Assembly (NCBI RefSeq): GCF_017498525.1 | Contig: NZ_CP071796.1 | Location: forward strand, 558,001-622,000 | From: Ottowia testudinis | GTDB taxonomy: Bacteria; Pseudomonadota; Gammaproteobacteria; Burkholderiales; Burkholderiaceae_C | Direction of reading: 5' to 3' | DNA length: 64,000 nucleotides | Shown here: one piece after another, positions 1 through 9,592 of the stretch | How positions within the stretch are numbered: the stretch's first letter is position 1 | Layout of the letters: every line of letters starts with the position of its first letter | Notes under the pieces: model-generated | Told to the model about the DNA's origin: nothing | The model's database searches: none | What the model saw: only the letters and a program-made list of their open reading frames with translations | Program-made: the position numbers and the translations under genes

Positions 1-2
1 AA

Positions 3-1079
3 ACCTGCGCCGAAGGCTGCGAGCAGCTGGCCGCGATGCCCGACGTGATCGGCGACATCGTGGGCCTGAAGCAGCAGCCCAGCGGCATCCGCGTGGGGCA
101 GATGCGGGTGCCGATCGGCGTGTTCGGCATGATCTACGAGAGCCGGCCCAATGTGACGATCGAGGCGGCCAGCCTGAGCATCAAGAGCGGCAACGCCTGC
201 ATCCTGCGCGGCGGCAGCGAGGCGATTGAATCGAACAAGGCGCTGGCGGCGCTGGTGCAGCAGGCACTGGAATCGGCCGGGCTGCCGCGCGAGGCGATGC
301 AGCTGGTGCCCACCACCGACCGCGCCGCCGTGGGCCAGCTCATCGCCATGCCGGATTTCGTCGACGTCATCATCCCGCGCGGTGGCAAGGGGCTGATCGA
401 GCGCATCAGCGCCGAGGCGAAAGTGCCCGTCATCAAGCACCTGGACGGCAACTGCCACACCTATGTGGACGACCCGTGCGACCTCGACATGGCGGTGAAG
501 GTGGTGGACAACGCCAAGACGCAAAAGTACAGCCCCTGCAACGCCACCGAGAGCCTGCTGGTGGCGCGCGGCGTGGCGGCGCGGTTCTTGCCGCGCATCG
601 GCGCCGTGCTGGCGGCCAAGGGCGTCGAGTTGCGCTGTGATCCCGAGAGCGCTGAGATTTTCAAGAAGAATGAGCCTCTAGCGCTTGATGGGCAAGCGCA
701 GGCAGCTATTAAAAACGTAGTAAACGTGGTGCCGGCGCAAGAGCAGGATTGGTACGAGGAATACCTCGCGCCCATCCTCAGTATCAAGGTGGTGGCGGGC
801 GTGGAAGAGGCTATTGAGCACATCAACCGCTATTCCAGCCACCACACCGACGCCATCCTGACCACCGACCACGGGCATGCGCAGCGCTTTCTGCGCGAGG
901 TGGATTCGGCCAGTGTGATGGTCAACGCCAGCACGCGCTTTGCCGACGGCTTCGAGTACGGGCTGGGCGCGGAGATCGGCATCAGCACGGACAAGTTTCA
1001 TGCGCGCGGGCCGGTGGGGATCGAGGGGTTGACGTCGTTGAAGTGGGTGGTGTTGGGGGGGGGAGAGGTGCGCGGCTGA
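3..1079 (+). CDS. proA: Gamma-glutamyl phosphate reductase, 5'-truncated
   Basis: NADPH-dependent reduction of glutamyl-5-phosphate to glutamate semialdehyde, second step of proline synthesis in the cytoplasm. The frame is open from the window edge, so only about 358 C-terminal residues of an enzyme normally near 420 aa are present. The YESRPNVT motif (codons near 138-161) and the active-site cysteine in [10 protein letters not shown] (Cys codon 537-539) are typical of ProA. Oddity: between the catalytic domain and the C-terminal part, codons near 676-717 are an R1 repeat read in frame (peptide [12 protein letters not shown]), an insertion not expected in the family. The protein continues normally after it, so the gene is probably functional. 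Confidence 0.95.
   Translation, partial: TCAEGCEQLAAMPDVIGDIVGLKQQPSGIRVGQMRVPIGVFGMIYESRPNVTIEAASLSIKSGNACILRGGSEAIESNKALAALVQQALESAGLPREAMQLVPTTDRAAVGQLIAMPDFVDVIIPRGGKGLIERISAEAKVPVIKHLDGNCHTYVDDPCDLDMAVKVVDNAKTQKYSPCNATESLLVARGVAARFLPRIGAVLAAKGVELRCDPESAEIFKKNEPLALDGQAQAAIKNVVNVVPAQEQDWYEEYLAPILSIKVVAGVEEAIEHINRYSSHHTDAILTTDHGHAQRFLREVDSASVMVNASTRFADGFEYGLGAEIGISTDKFHARGPVGIEGLTSLKWVVLGGGEVRG
676..717 (-). repeat. R1 palindromic element inside proA
   Basis: Reverse-orientation copy of the R1 family, with hairpin arms GCGCTTG and CAAGCGC around a short loop, followed by AGCTATTAAAA. It is read through in frame by proA and adds about 14 residues. Confidence 0.8.
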
Positions 1080-1472
1080 GTCTCGTTGGGCGGCTGCTGG
1101 GCTGGATGCGCGGCTGGCCGGGATGTGCGCCCGGCGGCGCAGTCACTTTCTTTTGCTCCGCCAAAAGAAAGTAACCAAAGAAAAGGCGGCCCCGCTGGCC
1201 GTGTCCCTCCGCTTCGCTGCGGGCAACCTGCGATGCTCGCGCGTGGGGCGGCGCTGCGGAACTCGCTTCGCGGCTGCGCCGCTCCGCTCAAACAACCGCA
1301 GCGAGTCAGTGCACGAAGCCGGCATGCTGCGCTGCCGGCCCGCCCCACGCCCTGCGCTTCTCGGCACGGCCAGAGGGGGGGTGAAAGCCCACTCGGGCCA
1401 TCGCTGCGCTCGGCCCTCGGACTGTTTCTCGACACCCATACGCCCGGGGCTGCGCAGCAAGCCCCTTCCCAT
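1080..1472. other. Non-coding GC-rich spacer after proA
   Basis: About 390 bases between the proA stop and the R2 repeat. No frame in it resembles a protein. It starts with a perfect hairpin (1145-1172) followed by AACCAAAGAAAAGGCGG, then a GC-rich stretch with many short palindromes such as CGCTTCGC and CTGCGCTGCCGG. I remember similar hairpin-led blocks as interspersed non-coding repeats in betaproteobacteria, but this was not searched. Confidence 0.5.
1145..1172. repeat. Perfect 11-bp hairpin, ACTTTCTTTTG type
   Basis: ACTTTCTTTTG (1145-1155), a 6-base loop CTCCGC, then CAAAAGAAAGT (1162-1172). There is no T-tract after it on the + strand, so it is not a classic intrinsic terminator. Confidence 0.75.
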
Positions 1473-1573
1473 GGCCGCGGAGCAGGCCATTCACGGCCGC
1501 GCGAGCCGGGGTCCCCCCGGCCACCAGCGTTGTCCCCCTGGGGGGATGGCGGCCGCAGGCCGACTCAGGGGGG
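1473..1573 (-). repeat. R2 stop-anchored GC-rich repeat
   Basis: About 100 bp beginning immediately after the leftward trkA stop codon. Read on the minus strand it runs CCCCCCTGAGTCGG, a GCCTGCGGC palindrome, a CCCCCAGGGGG palindrome, ACAACGC, a GGCCGGGG / CCCCGGC pair, then GGCCTGCTCCGCGGCC. Related copies lie at 35858, 36713 (partial), 38317, 45806 and 54770. Confidence 0.75.
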
Positions 1574-2272
1574 TCAAGTTTCTCCAGCGAAGCGCTCCAC
1601 CTTGGGCGTGAGGCCGGCGACGATCAGCAGGTCGCCCGGTTCCACGCGCGATTCGGGCACGGCGTAGATGAAGTCCTGGTGCGCACGCTTGATGCCGACG
1701 ATGGTGACCTCGAAGCGCGGGCGGATGTTGGATTCGGCCAGCGTCCGCCCGTGCATCTCGCGCGGGGCGCGTGTCTTGGCCAGCGCGAAGCCGTCGGTGA
1801 ATTCGATGAAATCCATCATCTTGCCGGTGACCAGGTGCGCCACGCGCGAGCCCATGTCGGCTTCGGGGAACACCACGTGGTGCGCGCCCAGGCGCTCGAC
1901 AATGCGGCCGTGCTGCGCGGTCGCCGCCTTCACCCAGATGTCGCGCACGCCCATCTGGCTGAGGTTGAGTACCGTCAGCACGCTGGCCTCCAGGTTCTGG
2001 CCGATGCTGACCACCACGTGGTCGAAGCCCGTCACGTCCAGTTGCTTGAGCACGTCGGCGTCGGTGGTGTCGGCCCGCAGCAGGTTGGGCAACTCGTCCG
2101 CCAGTTCCTCCACCAGCTCCTGGCTTGCATCCACCGCGAGCACCTCGTGGCCCAGCCGCACCAGCGCGCGCGCCACGGCGGTGCCGAAGCGGCCCAGGCC
2201 GATGACCATGATCGAGCCGGCGACGCCGGCGGCATCCGCCGCGGCGCGGCGCTTGAACAGCTTATCCAACAA
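1574..2272 (-). CDS. TrkA/KtrA-type potassium channel regulatory protein
   Basis: Cytoplasmic RCK-domain subunit that gates the partner K+ translocating protein in response to nucleotides. 232 aa: an RCK_N Rossmann domain with the GLGRFG nucleotide motif at residues 25-30 and an acidic residue (VDASQ) ending the second strand, then an RCK_C domain from about residue 150. One RCK unit fits KtrA/CglK-type proteins better than the two-unit TrkA of E. coli. Its ATG lies inside the 3' end of the upstream transporter gene (11-bp overlap), so the two are translationally coupled. The stop codon abuts an R2 repeat. Confidence 0.88.
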   Translation of the reverse strand: MLDKLFKRRAAADAAGVAGSIMVIGLGRFGTAVARALVRLGHEVLAVDASQELVEELADELPNLLRADTTDADVLKQLDVTGFDHVVVSIGQNLEASVLTVLNLSQMGVRDIWVKAATAQHGRIVERLGAHHVVFPEADMGSRVAHLVTGKMMDFIEFTDGFALAKTRAPREMHGRTLAESNIRPRFEVTIVGIKRAHQDFIYAVPESRVEPGDLLIVAGLTPKVERFAGET

Positions 2273-3638
2273 GGGGTTTCTCCTCGGGGTAACGAACGCG
2301 CGGCTTGTGCGCCCGCGCGGCCAGGGCCACGGCCAGCGTCACCACGCCGACCCGGCCCGAGAACATCAGCAGCAGCAGTACGAACTGGCCGGCCGGCGGC
2401 AGCGTGCCCACCACGCCGGCCGACAGGCCCACGTTGCCGGCGGCGGACACCACCTCGAACAGCACTTTCTCGTAAGGCTGGTCGCTCATGGGCATCACCG
2501 CCATCAGGCCCAGCACGATCACGCCCGAGCTCAGCACCAGGATGGTGAGCGCCTGGCGCAGCACCGAGGGCGTGATGCGGCGGCCGCGGAACTGCGTGTC
2601 GGGGTAGCCGCGTACCTCGCTCCACACGGCCACCATCAGGATGAAGAAGGTGGTCACCTTCACGCCGCCGCCGGTGCCCGCGCTGCCGGCGCCCACGTAC
2701 ATCAGGAAATAGTGCAGCACCATGGCGTCGTCCGTCATGGCGGCGGTGTCGATGGCGTTGAAGCCCACCGAGCGCGCCGCCACCGACGTGAACAGCGCCG
2801 CCAGCAGCTTGTGCGGCCAGTCCAGCGCGCCCAGTGTCTTGGCGTTGCCCCATTCCGCCAGCAGCATGATGACGACGCCCAGCACCAGCAAGACCGCCGA
2901 GCCCCACAACGTGAGCACGGTGTGCATCGAATAATGGTGCTGACGCTGGCGGCGGTAGGTCCACAGCTCATGGATCACCGGAAAACCCAGCCCGCCGATG
3001 ATGATGGCCGCCATCACCGGCCCCAGCACCACGCCGTCGCGCACGAACTGCGACAAGCTGTCGCCCCACAGCCCGAAGCCGGCATTGCAAAAGCCCGACA
3101 CGGCATGGAACAGCCCCGCCCACGCCGCCTGGCCCCAGGGCATGCCGTAACCGAGCGCAAAGCGCAGCGTCAGCCAGGTGGCCACCGTCAGCTCCACCGA
3201 CACGGTGACGATGAACACCAGCTTGGCCACGCTGCGCACGTCGCCCAGGCTGGCCGAGCGCGTTTCGGCCTGCAGCAGCAGGCGCGAGCGCAGCCGCATG
3301 GCGCCGCCGGCCCACAGGATCAGCAGCGTGGCCGAGGTCATCATGCCGAAGCCGCCGGTCTGGATCAGCATCAGGATCACGGCCTGGCCAAAGCCGGACC
3401 AGTAGGTGCCAGTGTCGACGATGGTCAGGCCGTTGATGCACACCGCCGACCAGGCGGTGAAGAACGCCGCCATGAAAGGCGCGCCGCCCGGCTCGGCGCG
3501 CGAGACGGGCAGCAGCAGCAGCAGGGTGCCGAGGGCGATCACGCCCAGAAACGCGCACACCAGCACCAGCGCGGGATTGAGGGGCTGACGGCGTGACGGG
3601 CCGCGGGTCATGATGGCCGGTGGCGGCGGGCTGGGCAT
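2262..3638 (-). CDS. TrkH/KtrB-family potassium uptake membrane protein
   Basis: Inner-membrane K+ (or Na+-coupled K+) translocating subunit. 458 aa, hydrophobic throughout, with the repeated M1-P-M2 pore architecture of the SKT superfamily; pore-loop-like segments with selectivity glycines include WSAVCINGLT and VSGFCNAGFG. Length matches KtrB (about 450 aa). An internal ATG nine codons downstream (MTRGPSRR) is an equally good start because the first residues are a proline run. It is the promoter-proximal gene of a leftward two-gene operon with the RCK subunit. Confidence 0.88.
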   Translation of the reverse strand: MPSPPPPAIMTRGPSRRQPLNPALVLVCAFLGVIALGTLLLLLPVSRAEPGGAPFMAAFFTAWSAVCINGLTIVDTGTYWSGFGQAVILMLIQTGGFGMMTSATLLILWAGGAMRLRSRLLLQAETRSASLGDVRSVAKLVFIVTVSVELTVATWLTLRFALGYGMPWGQAAWAGLFHAVSGFCNAGFGLWGDSLSQFVRDGVVLGPVMAAIIIGGLGFPVIHELWTYRRQRQHHYSMHTVLTLWGSAVLLVLGVVIMLLAEWGNAKTLGALDWPHKLLAALFTSVAARSVGFNAIDTAAMTDDAMVLHYFLMYVGAGSAGTGGGVKVTTFFILMVAVWSEVRGYPDTQFRGRRITPSVLRQALTILVLSSGVIVLGLMAVMPMSDQPYEKVLFEVVSAAGNVGLSAGVVGTLPPAGQFVLLLLMFSGRVGVVTLAVALAARAHKPRVRYPEEKPLVG

Positions 3639-3806
3639 TCTGGAGACGATGGTAACGTGCGCTCAGGGGCCCAATCCCCCCATTCGCGGGCTGCCAAGCG
3701 CTCCTGAAATGGCGAAGAAGCCTGCCGCCGGATAGGAGGCTGCGACCTCGCTCAAGTGGGTCAGCGCCGGGCGAGGGCCAGGTGAGCAAGTGATAAGCTA
3801 CCCAGC

Positions 3807-5342
3807 ATGGACACGACATGCGCAGCCGCCGAGTTTGCCAACACCGGGGCCGCGCCCGCACAACGCTGGATCATTGGGCTCGTACAACCGCCAGGCTATG
3901 TTCACAGCGCGGCCTTGTTCGAAGTGGCGGAAACCCTGCTGCATGGTCTTCAGGCGCTTGGCATGCAAGCGCGCTTTGGCTCGCTGGCCGAGGAGTGCGA
4001 TGCCCTGCTGATATTTGGCGCCCATCTGTTGCCGCCCGATTTCAAGTTGCCGGCACACGCCATCATCTACAACCTGGAGCAATTGGTTGACTGGTCGCGG
4101 GAGAATGCCGCGTCCCCCTATTTCGAGCGGCTCAAGCAGCATGAGGTTTGGGACTACTCGGAAGTCAACATGTCGGTATTGCGCGAGCAAGGGCATGAGC
4201 GCGCGAAGCATGTGCCCTTGGGCTACGCCCCGCAATTGGCCCGCATCGCGCATGCGCGGCAGGACATCGACGTCTTGTTTTATGGTTCGATGAACGAGCG
4301 CCGCCAACAAATCATCGTTCAGTTGAAGGCCAAGGGCCTCAAGGTCGAAACCTTGTTTGGCGTTTATGGAGAGCAGCGCGATCGCGTGATCGCCCGCGCC
4401 AAGGTGGTGCTGAACATGCACTACTACCCATCGGGCACATTCGAAATTGCCCGCGTGTCCTATTTGCTCGCCAACCGCAAGGCCGTGGTTTGCGAGCATT
4501 CGGCCATGACGCCGGCCTATGCGCATTTGAGCGAGGCCATGGCCTACGTTCCCTACGAAGAGCTGGTGTCTTCCTGCGCACGGCTTGTGGCCGACGAAAC
4601 CCAACGCAAGGCGCTGGAGCTGCGAGCGTTCGAGTGTTTCATTCAGCGCCCGCAGCCGGCGCTGCTGGCCACCGCGCTGGGCCTGAGCCCGCCAGCGCCG
4701 CATCCCGCGTCTGGAAAGCTGCCGACTACGCTGCATTTGGGCAGCGGCAAGGATTTCCGGCAGGATCATCTCAATGTGGATATCGATCCATTCTGGCAAC
4801 CTGATTTATTGATGGATTTTGGCGGACCCTTGCCATGGGGCGACAAGCTCGCGACCGAGCGCTTTGGTGATTTCAGGCTGACCGGTAATTTGTTCGAGAT
4901 CCTGATCGCCAACGACGTGCTGGAGCATATTCCCAACCTCGTGCGCGCCATGACCAACGCGATCACGCTGCTGCGTCCAGGCGGGGAATTTCACATCTCG
5001 GTGTGTTACGACCTGTCGCTGGGCGCGTGGCAAGATCCCACCCACGTGCGCGCCTTCAATGAAAACAGCTGGCTGTATTACACCGACTGGTTCTGGTATC
5101 TGGGCTGGGACGAAGCACGTTTCGACTTGGTGCAGCAAGGGTTTCAGCTTTCCGAGATGGGGCAGCAGTTGATGAAGAAAACCAAGGATCTTCCCTTGGT
5201 GTTGCGTACGCCCCGCGCGGTGGATTCGATGACGGTTCGGCTGCGCAAGCGATACCTGAGCGCCTCCGAGATTTCGGCCTTGAAGGAGCGGCGTGCAAGA
5301 GTCAAGGCGGCCCCATCGGTCAATTCGCCGGATGCGTCATGA
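3807..5342 (+). CDS. Glycosyltransferase-methyltransferase fusion protein
   Basis: 511 aa with two recognisable halves. Residues about 20-285 resemble a GT-B glycosyltransferase of the Glyco_trans_1_2 kind: DVLFYGSMNERR opens the nucleotide-binding half and MHYYPSGTFEIAR is the usual donor-binding segment. Residues about 305-450 are a class I SAM-dependent methyltransferase with motif I LHLGSGK, an acidic NVDIDPF segment, NDVLEHI and LRPGGEFHISV. The substrate is unknown; such fusions often act on surface or capsular glycans. It stands alone between the K+ operon and gshA, with slightly lower GC than its neighbours, so horizontal acquisition is possible. No signal peptide or membrane segment is seen. 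Confidence 0.75.
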   Translation: MDTTCAAAEFANTGAAPAQRWIIGLVQPPGYVHSAALFEVAETLLHGLQALGMQARFGSLAEECDALLIFGAHLLPPDFKLPAHAIIYNLEQLVDWSRENAASPYFERLKQHEVWDYSEVNMSVLREQGHERAKHVPLGYAPQLARIAHARQDIDVLFYGSMNERRQQIIVQLKAKGLKVETLFGVYGEQRDRVIARAKVVLNMHYYPSGTFEIARVSYLLANRKAVVCEHSAMTPAYAHLSEAMAYVPYEELVSSCARLVADETQRKALELRAFECFIQRPQPALLATALGLSPPAPHPASGKLPTTLHLGSGKDFRQDHLNVDIDPFWQPDLLMDFGGPLPWGDKLATERFGDFRLTGNLFEILIANDVLEHIPNLVRAMTNAITLLRPGGEFHISVCYDLSLGAWQDPTHVRAFNENSWLYYTDWFWYLGWDEARFDLVQQGFQLSEMGQQLMKKTKDLPLVLRTPRAVDSMTVRLRKRYLSASEISALKERRARVKAAPSVNSPDAS

Positions 5343-5407
5343 GCTGGCTGCTCAGAGCCTGACTCAGGATATGCAAGGCACGGTTTTGTAGAACGGCTGG
5401 TCTCGCC

Positions 5408-6697
5408 ATGGTTCCCCACCTCGTCACCGCGCTCACCGGCCCCATCAACGAGTTGGAGCAGCGCATTCTCGACGCCACGCCGGTGATCGAGCGCTGGTTC
5501 CGCCTCGAATGGATGGAGCACACGCCGCCGCTGTACTGCTCGGTGGACATCCGCAACGCCGGTTTCAAGCTGGCCCCGGTGAATACGAATCTTTTTCCCG
5601 GCGGCTGGCACAACCTGTCGCCCGACACGCTGCCGCTGGCGGTCCAGGCGGGGCAGGCGGCGATCGAGAAGATCTGCCCCGAGGCGCGCAACCTGCTCAT
5701 CGTGCCCGAGAACGGCAAGCCCAGCAGTTTTTATCTGGCCAGCTTGGTGCGGCTGCAGGAAATCTTCCGCATGGCGGGCTTGAACGTGCGCTTCGGCTCG
5801 ATCGACCCGGCGGTCAAGCGCAGCCAGACCATCGCGCTGCCCGATGGCGAAAAAATGACGCTGGAGCCCGCGCAACGCACGCGCTACCGGCTGGGCGTGA
5901 AGAACTTCGACCCCTGCACCATCCTGCTCAACAACGACCTGTCGGCCGGCCCGCCCGGCATTCTGGAAGAACTGCACGAGCAATACCTGCTGCCGCCGCT
6001 GCAGGCCGGCTGGAGCGTGCGCCGCAAGAGCCGCCACTTCAGGTGCTATGAGGAAGTGAGCAAGCGCTTTGGCAAGCTGCTCGGCATCGACCCCTGGCTG
6101 ATCAATCCCATGTTCGCCAGTTGCGGCGAGATCGACATCCATGAGCCGAGCGGCGGCGAATGCCTGCGCACCAACGTCGATGCGCTGTTGACCAAGATCC
6201 GCCGCAAGTACAAGGAATACGGCATCAACGAAAAGCCCTTTGTCGTCGTCAAGGCCGACCAGGGCACGCGCGGCTTGGGGATGATGACGGTGCGCGATGT
6301 GCGCGACCTTGACGCGCCAGGCCAGTGGGTGCGCGGCAAGGCGGCGGCGTCCGTGGTGCCGCGGGGCGAGGTCATCATCCAGGAAGGCGTGTTGACCAAT
6401 GAACGCATCCACGACGCCGTGGCCGAGCCGGTGGTCTACATGATCGACCGCTACGTGGTGGGCGGCTTCTACCGCGTGCACGCCGACCGTACCACCGACG
6501 AGAACCTGAACGCGCTGGGCGCGCATTTCGTGCCGCTGGCCTTCGACGGCGGTGCGCAGATCCCCAAGCCTGGCGTGCGCGCCGGCGCCAGCGCGCCCAA
6601 CCGCTTCTACATGTACGGCGTGGTCGCGCGCCTGGCCCTGGTGGCCGCCAGCTACGAACTGGAGGCGACCGACCCCGACCTCCAAGACACCGATTAA
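5408..6697 (+). CDS. gshA: Glutamate--cysteine ligase, Thiobacillus/betaproteobacterial type
   Basis: First step of glutathione synthesis: ATP-dependent joining of glutamate and cysteine in the cytosol. The 429-aa protein matches the GshA form of Acidithiobacillus and Burkholderiales (TIGR02049 family), not the E. coli or plant types; characteristic segments are VNTNLFPGGWHNLS, VKADQGTRGLGMM and YMIDRYVVGGFYRVH. The ATG is 65 bases after the preceding gene. In many Burkholderiales gshA and gshB are neighbours; here gshB (13428) lies about 6.7 kb away with kup and the acdS cassette in between. Confidence 0.92.
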   Translation: MVPHLVTALTGPINELEQRILDATPVIERWFRLEWMEHTPPLYCSVDIRNAGFKLAPVNTNLFPGGWHNLSPDTLPLAVQAGQAAIEKICPEARNLLIVPENGKPSSFYLASLVRLQEIFRMAGLNVRFGSIDPAVKRSQTIALPDGEKMTLEPAQRTRYRLGVKNFDPCTILLNNDLSAGPPGILEELHEQYLLPPLQAGWSVRRKSRHFRCYEEVSKRFGKLLGIDPWLINPMFASCGEIDIHEPSGGECLRTNVDALLTKIRRKYKEYGINEKPFVVVKADQGTRGLGMMTVRDVRDLDAPGQWVRGKAAASVVPRGEVIIQEGVLTNERIHDAVAEPVVYMIDRYVVGGFYRVHADRTTDENLNALGAHFVPLAFDGGAQIPKPGVRAGASAPNRFYMYGVVARLALVAASYELEATDPDLQDTD

Positions 6698-6718
6698 GGG
6701 GTGTCATCTGCCGCGATC

Positions 6719-6785
6719 GCTATACTAACGATAGCTGTTCGCGCTGATTGGGCAAGCGTTGGAGCCTGTTTATGGTCGGCTTGGA
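6719..6785 (+). repeat. R1 palindromic element, intergenic
   Basis: Forward copy between gshA and kup: GCTAT leader, ATAGCTGTTCGCGCT, GGCAAGCGTT, then the GGAGCC-TTT tail ending near TTGG. Confidence 0.8.
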
Positions 6786-6906
6786 TAAGCGTTGTCGCGC
6801 CACCACAATGCGGCGCGCGTTGTCAGCCACGCCGTGCCCGCGCCGACGCACAATAGCCGCACTTCCACTTGGGTGCGCACGGCGGGCCGGGCGCTATTAG
6901 CGAGTT

Positions 6907-8775
6907 GTGTCTGCCTCCAAATCCTCCCTCCCGGCGCTGACCCTGGCCGCCATCGGCGTCGCCTTTGGCGACATTGGCACCAGCGTGCTGTACACCATCA
7001 AGGAGGTGTTCGGCTCCGGCCACGTGCAGTTCACCCCCGACAACGTGTACGGCATCCTGTCGATGGTGTTCTGGACGTTGACCGTCGTCGTTTCGCTCAA
7101 GTACGTGACACTGGTGCTGCGCGCCGACAACAATGGCGAGGGTGGCCTGATCGCCATGCTCACGCTGGCCAGCCGCGCCGTCGCCGACCGCCCGGCGCTG
7201 CGCCGCAAGATGCTGCTGGTGGGCATCTTCGGCGCCTGCCTGTTCTATGGCGACGGCGTCATCACCCCGGCCATCACGGTGCTGTCGGCGGTCGAGGGGC
7301 TGGAGGTGGTCTCGCCCACCTTCAAGGAGTGGGTGATTCCGCTCACGCTGCTGATCCTGTTCGGCCTGTTCTTCGTGCAAAAGCGCGGCACGGCCGACAT
7401 CGGCAAGTTCTTCGGGCCGGTGATGATTCTGTGGCTGCTCGTGATCGGCGTGCTGGGCCTGTGGCAGATCATCGGCCACCCCGAAATCCTGTGGGCGCTG
7501 CTGCCCTGGTACGCCTGGAAGTTCACCTGGCAGCACCCGGGCATCACCTTCATCATCCTGGGCGCGGTGATCCTGTGCGTGACCGGGGCCGAGGCGTTGT
7601 ACGCCGACATGGGCCACTTCGGCAAGAAGCCGATCCGCATCGCCTGGTTCTTCATCGCCATGCCCTGCCTGGCGATGAACTACTTCGGCCAGGGCGCACT
7701 GCTGCTGGCCGACCCGAGCGCGGTGATCAACCCGTTCTTCAACCTGGCGCCCGACTGGGCGCAGATTCCGCTCGTCATCCTGGCGGCGGCGGCGGCGGTG
7801 ATCGCCTCGCAGGCGCTGATCTCCGGCGCCTTCAGCGTCACCAAGCAGGTGATTCAGCTCGGCTACCTGCCGCGCTTGCAAATACGGCACACCAGCGTCA
7901 AGGAAACGGGGCAGATCTACGCGCCCTTCGTCAACTGGATGCTGTTCGCCATGATCGTGCTGGCCGTGGGCATGTTCCGCACCTCCAGCAACCTGGCGGC
8001 GGCCTACGGCATCGCGGTGACCACCGACATGCTGATCACCACCGTGCTCACCTTCTTCGTCATCCGCTACGCCTGGAAGCTGCCGCTCTTGCTGTGCCTG
8101 GGCGCCACCGGGATGTTCTTCGTGGTCGACATCGCCTTCTGGGCCTCCAACTTGATGAAGCTCACGCACGGCGGCTGGTTTCCGCTGGCGATTGCCGGCG
8201 TGGTGTTCACGCTGATGGTGACCTGGAAGGACGGGCGCGCGCTGCTCAACCGGTCGCTGCATGACGCGTCGATCTCGCTGAAGGATTTTCTGGAGTCGAT
8301 TTTCGTCGCGCCCCCCACGCGGGTGTCCGGCACGGCGGTGTTCCTCACGGCGGAGCCCGGCACCGTGCCCAACGCGCTGATGCACAACCTCAAGCACAAC
8401 AAGGTGCTGCACGAGCAGAACCTGTTCGTCACCGTGCGCAGCCACGAGGTGCCGTGGATTGGCCTGAACAAGCGGCTGGAGATCGAGCCGCTGGGCCACG
8501 ACTGCTGGCAGGTGATCGTGAACTACGGCTTCAAGAACGACCCCCACCTGCCGAAGGCCTTGTCGCACATCACCGGCCGCGGTGTTGACCTCAATCCGAT
8601 GACCACCAGCTACTTCCTCTCGCGCGACATCGTGGTGCCCACCATCGGCAAGGGCATGGCGCCCTGGCGCGAGAAGCTGTTTGCCCAGATGCACCACAAC
8701 GCCAGCGCAGCGGCCGAGTTTCTGGGCCTGCCGAGCAACGCGGTGGTGGAGCTGGGCAGCAAGGTGGAAATATGA
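6907..8775 (+). CDS. kup: Kup-family low-affinity potassium uptake protein
   Basis: Proton-coupled K+ importer of the KUP/HAK family in the inner membrane. 622 aa, matching E. coli Kup (622 aa). The N-terminal segment [20 protein letters not shown] contains the family's GDIGTSxLY signature; about 12 hydrophobic helices follow to residue 450, then a soluble C-terminal domain. The start taken is GTG at 6907 ([11 protein letters not shown]); no strong ribosome-binding site precedes it, so an upstream start is possible. With the TrkH/KtrB pair this makes two K+ uptake systems within 9 kb. Confidence 0.93.
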   Translation: MSASKSSLPALTLAAIGVAFGDIGTSVLYTIKEVFGSGHVQFTPDNVYGILSMVFWTLTVVVSLKYVTLVLRADNNGEGGLIAMLTLASRAVADRPALRRKMLLVGIFGACLFYGDGVITPAITVLSAVEGLEVVSPTFKEWVIPLTLLILFGLFFVQKRGTADIGKFFGPVMILWLLVIGVLGLWQIIGHPEILWALLPWYAWKFTWQHPGITFIILGAVILCVTGAEALYADMGHFGKKPIRIAWFFIAMPCLAMNYFGQGALLLADPSAVINPFFNLAPDWAQIPLVILAAAAAVIASQALISGAFSVTKQVIQLGYLPRLQIRHTSVKETGQIYAPFVNWMLFAMIVLAVGMFRTSSNLAAAYGIAVTTDMLITTVLTFFVIRYAWKLPLLLCLGATGMFFVVDIAFWASNLMKLTHGGWFPLAIAGVVFTLMVTWKDGRALLNRSLHDASISLKDFLESIFVAPPTRVSGTAVFLTAEPGTVPNALMHNLKHNKVLHEQNLFVTVRSHEVPWIGLNKRLEIEPLGHDCWQVIVNYGFKNDPHLPKALSHITGRGVDLNPMTTSYFLSRDIVVPTIGKGMAPWREKLFAQMHHNASAAAEFLGLPSNAVVELGSKVEI

Positions 8776-8862
8776 GCCTGGGCCAAATGCACGCGGCCCA
8801 TTCTTGACCCACGGCGCAATTTTTGGGCGCTGCCAAGGCGCCTGTGGGCCGCAATCCGAGAG

Positions 8863-8924
8863 TTGAACCAAAAAGGCCGCTCGCGCTTTTCCATCAAGCG
8901 CGAGCAGCTATCAATATTGAAGCA
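8863..8924 (-). repeat. R1 palindromic element, intergenic
   Basis: Reverse copy between kup and the Lrp-type regulator, one of the cleanest: TTGAACCAAAAAGGCCGC tail, CGCGCTTTTCCATCAAGCG hairpin, then GAGCAGCTATCAATATTGAAGC. It lies between two convergent genes. Confidence 0.85.
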
Positions 8925-8942
8925 TTCACGGCGGTGACCGCC

Positions 8943-9440
8943 TCATGCCAGCGGCAGCTCGGTGGTTGACAGCACCTGCTTGAGCGCCATGAACGTGCGG
9001 ATTTGACGCACGCCGGGCAAATACAGCAGCTGCTCGGCATGCAGGCGGTTGAAGCTGTCGCTGTCGCGCGTGCGCAGCAGCAGCAGGTAGTCGAACTCGC
9101 CCGTCACCACGTGGCATTCCATGCAGCCGCTGATCTTGGCGGCGGCGCGCTCGAAGGCGGCAAACGCCTCGGGCGTGGAGCGGTCCAGCACCACGCCGAT
9201 CATCACCAGCATGCCCGCGCCCAGCGCCTGCGGGTTGAGCAGCGCCACCGTGGCCCGTATGAAGCCATCGCGCCGCAGGCGCTCGACCCGGCGCAGGCAG
9301 GCCGCGGCGCTCAGGTGCACCTTGGCGGCCAGCGCGACATTGGAGATGCTGGCGTCGCGCTGCAACTGGCGCAGGATGGCGCGGTCGGTGCGGTCAAGCT
9401 GGGCGTACGGCGCAGCGGCTGAGGGGGTTTGCAATTTCAT
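8943..9440 (-). CDS. Lrp/AsnC-family regulator, AcdR-like
   Basis: 165 aa. N-terminal winged helix-turn-helix (residues about 14-62, LDRTDRAILRQLQRDA and LSAAACLRRVERL) followed by a RAM/AsnC ligand-binding domain (about 80-155, including HVVTGEFDYLLLL). It is divergent from acdS across 152 bases. In Pseudomonas and Burkholderiales an Lrp-type protein, AcdR, in this position activates acdS in response to ACC, so the same role is inferred here. An Lrp-type regulator, MdeR, also controls the mdeAB genes of P. putida. Confidence 0.85.
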   Translation of the reverse strand: MKLQTPSAAAPYAQLDRTDRAILRQLQRDASISNVALAAKVHLSAAACLRRVERLRRDGFIRATVALLNPQALGAGMLVMIGVVLDRSTPEAFAAFERAAAKISGCMECHVVTGEFDYLLLLRTRDSDSFNRLHAEQLLYLPGVRQIRTFMALKQVLSTTELPLA

Positions 9441-9592
9441 TGCGTCAAAATAATAGCAAACAAAATTGAAGCGCTAACAACCAATTTCTTGCGCATTGAA
9501 TGATTGATAAGGAAGAGATTTACGCAAGCACGTTCGGTGCCGTTCTGGCTACGATCAAACGCATCCACAACCCCCCTGGCCGGAGCCCCACC
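9441..9592. promoter_or_regulatory. Divergent acdR-acdS control region
   Basis: 152 bases between two divergent start codons, clearly AT-richer than the surroundings (stretches such as AAAATAATAGCAAAC and TTGAATGATTGATAAGG). Position and composition fit a shared promoter and Lrp-type operator region; no individual -35/-10 boxes are asserted. Confidence 0.55.

Noticed and set aside
1086-1667. Overlapping open frames in the spacer after proA
   Set aside because: They are present in four frames at once, cross the R2 repeat and the trkA 3' end, and look like GC-driven open frames.
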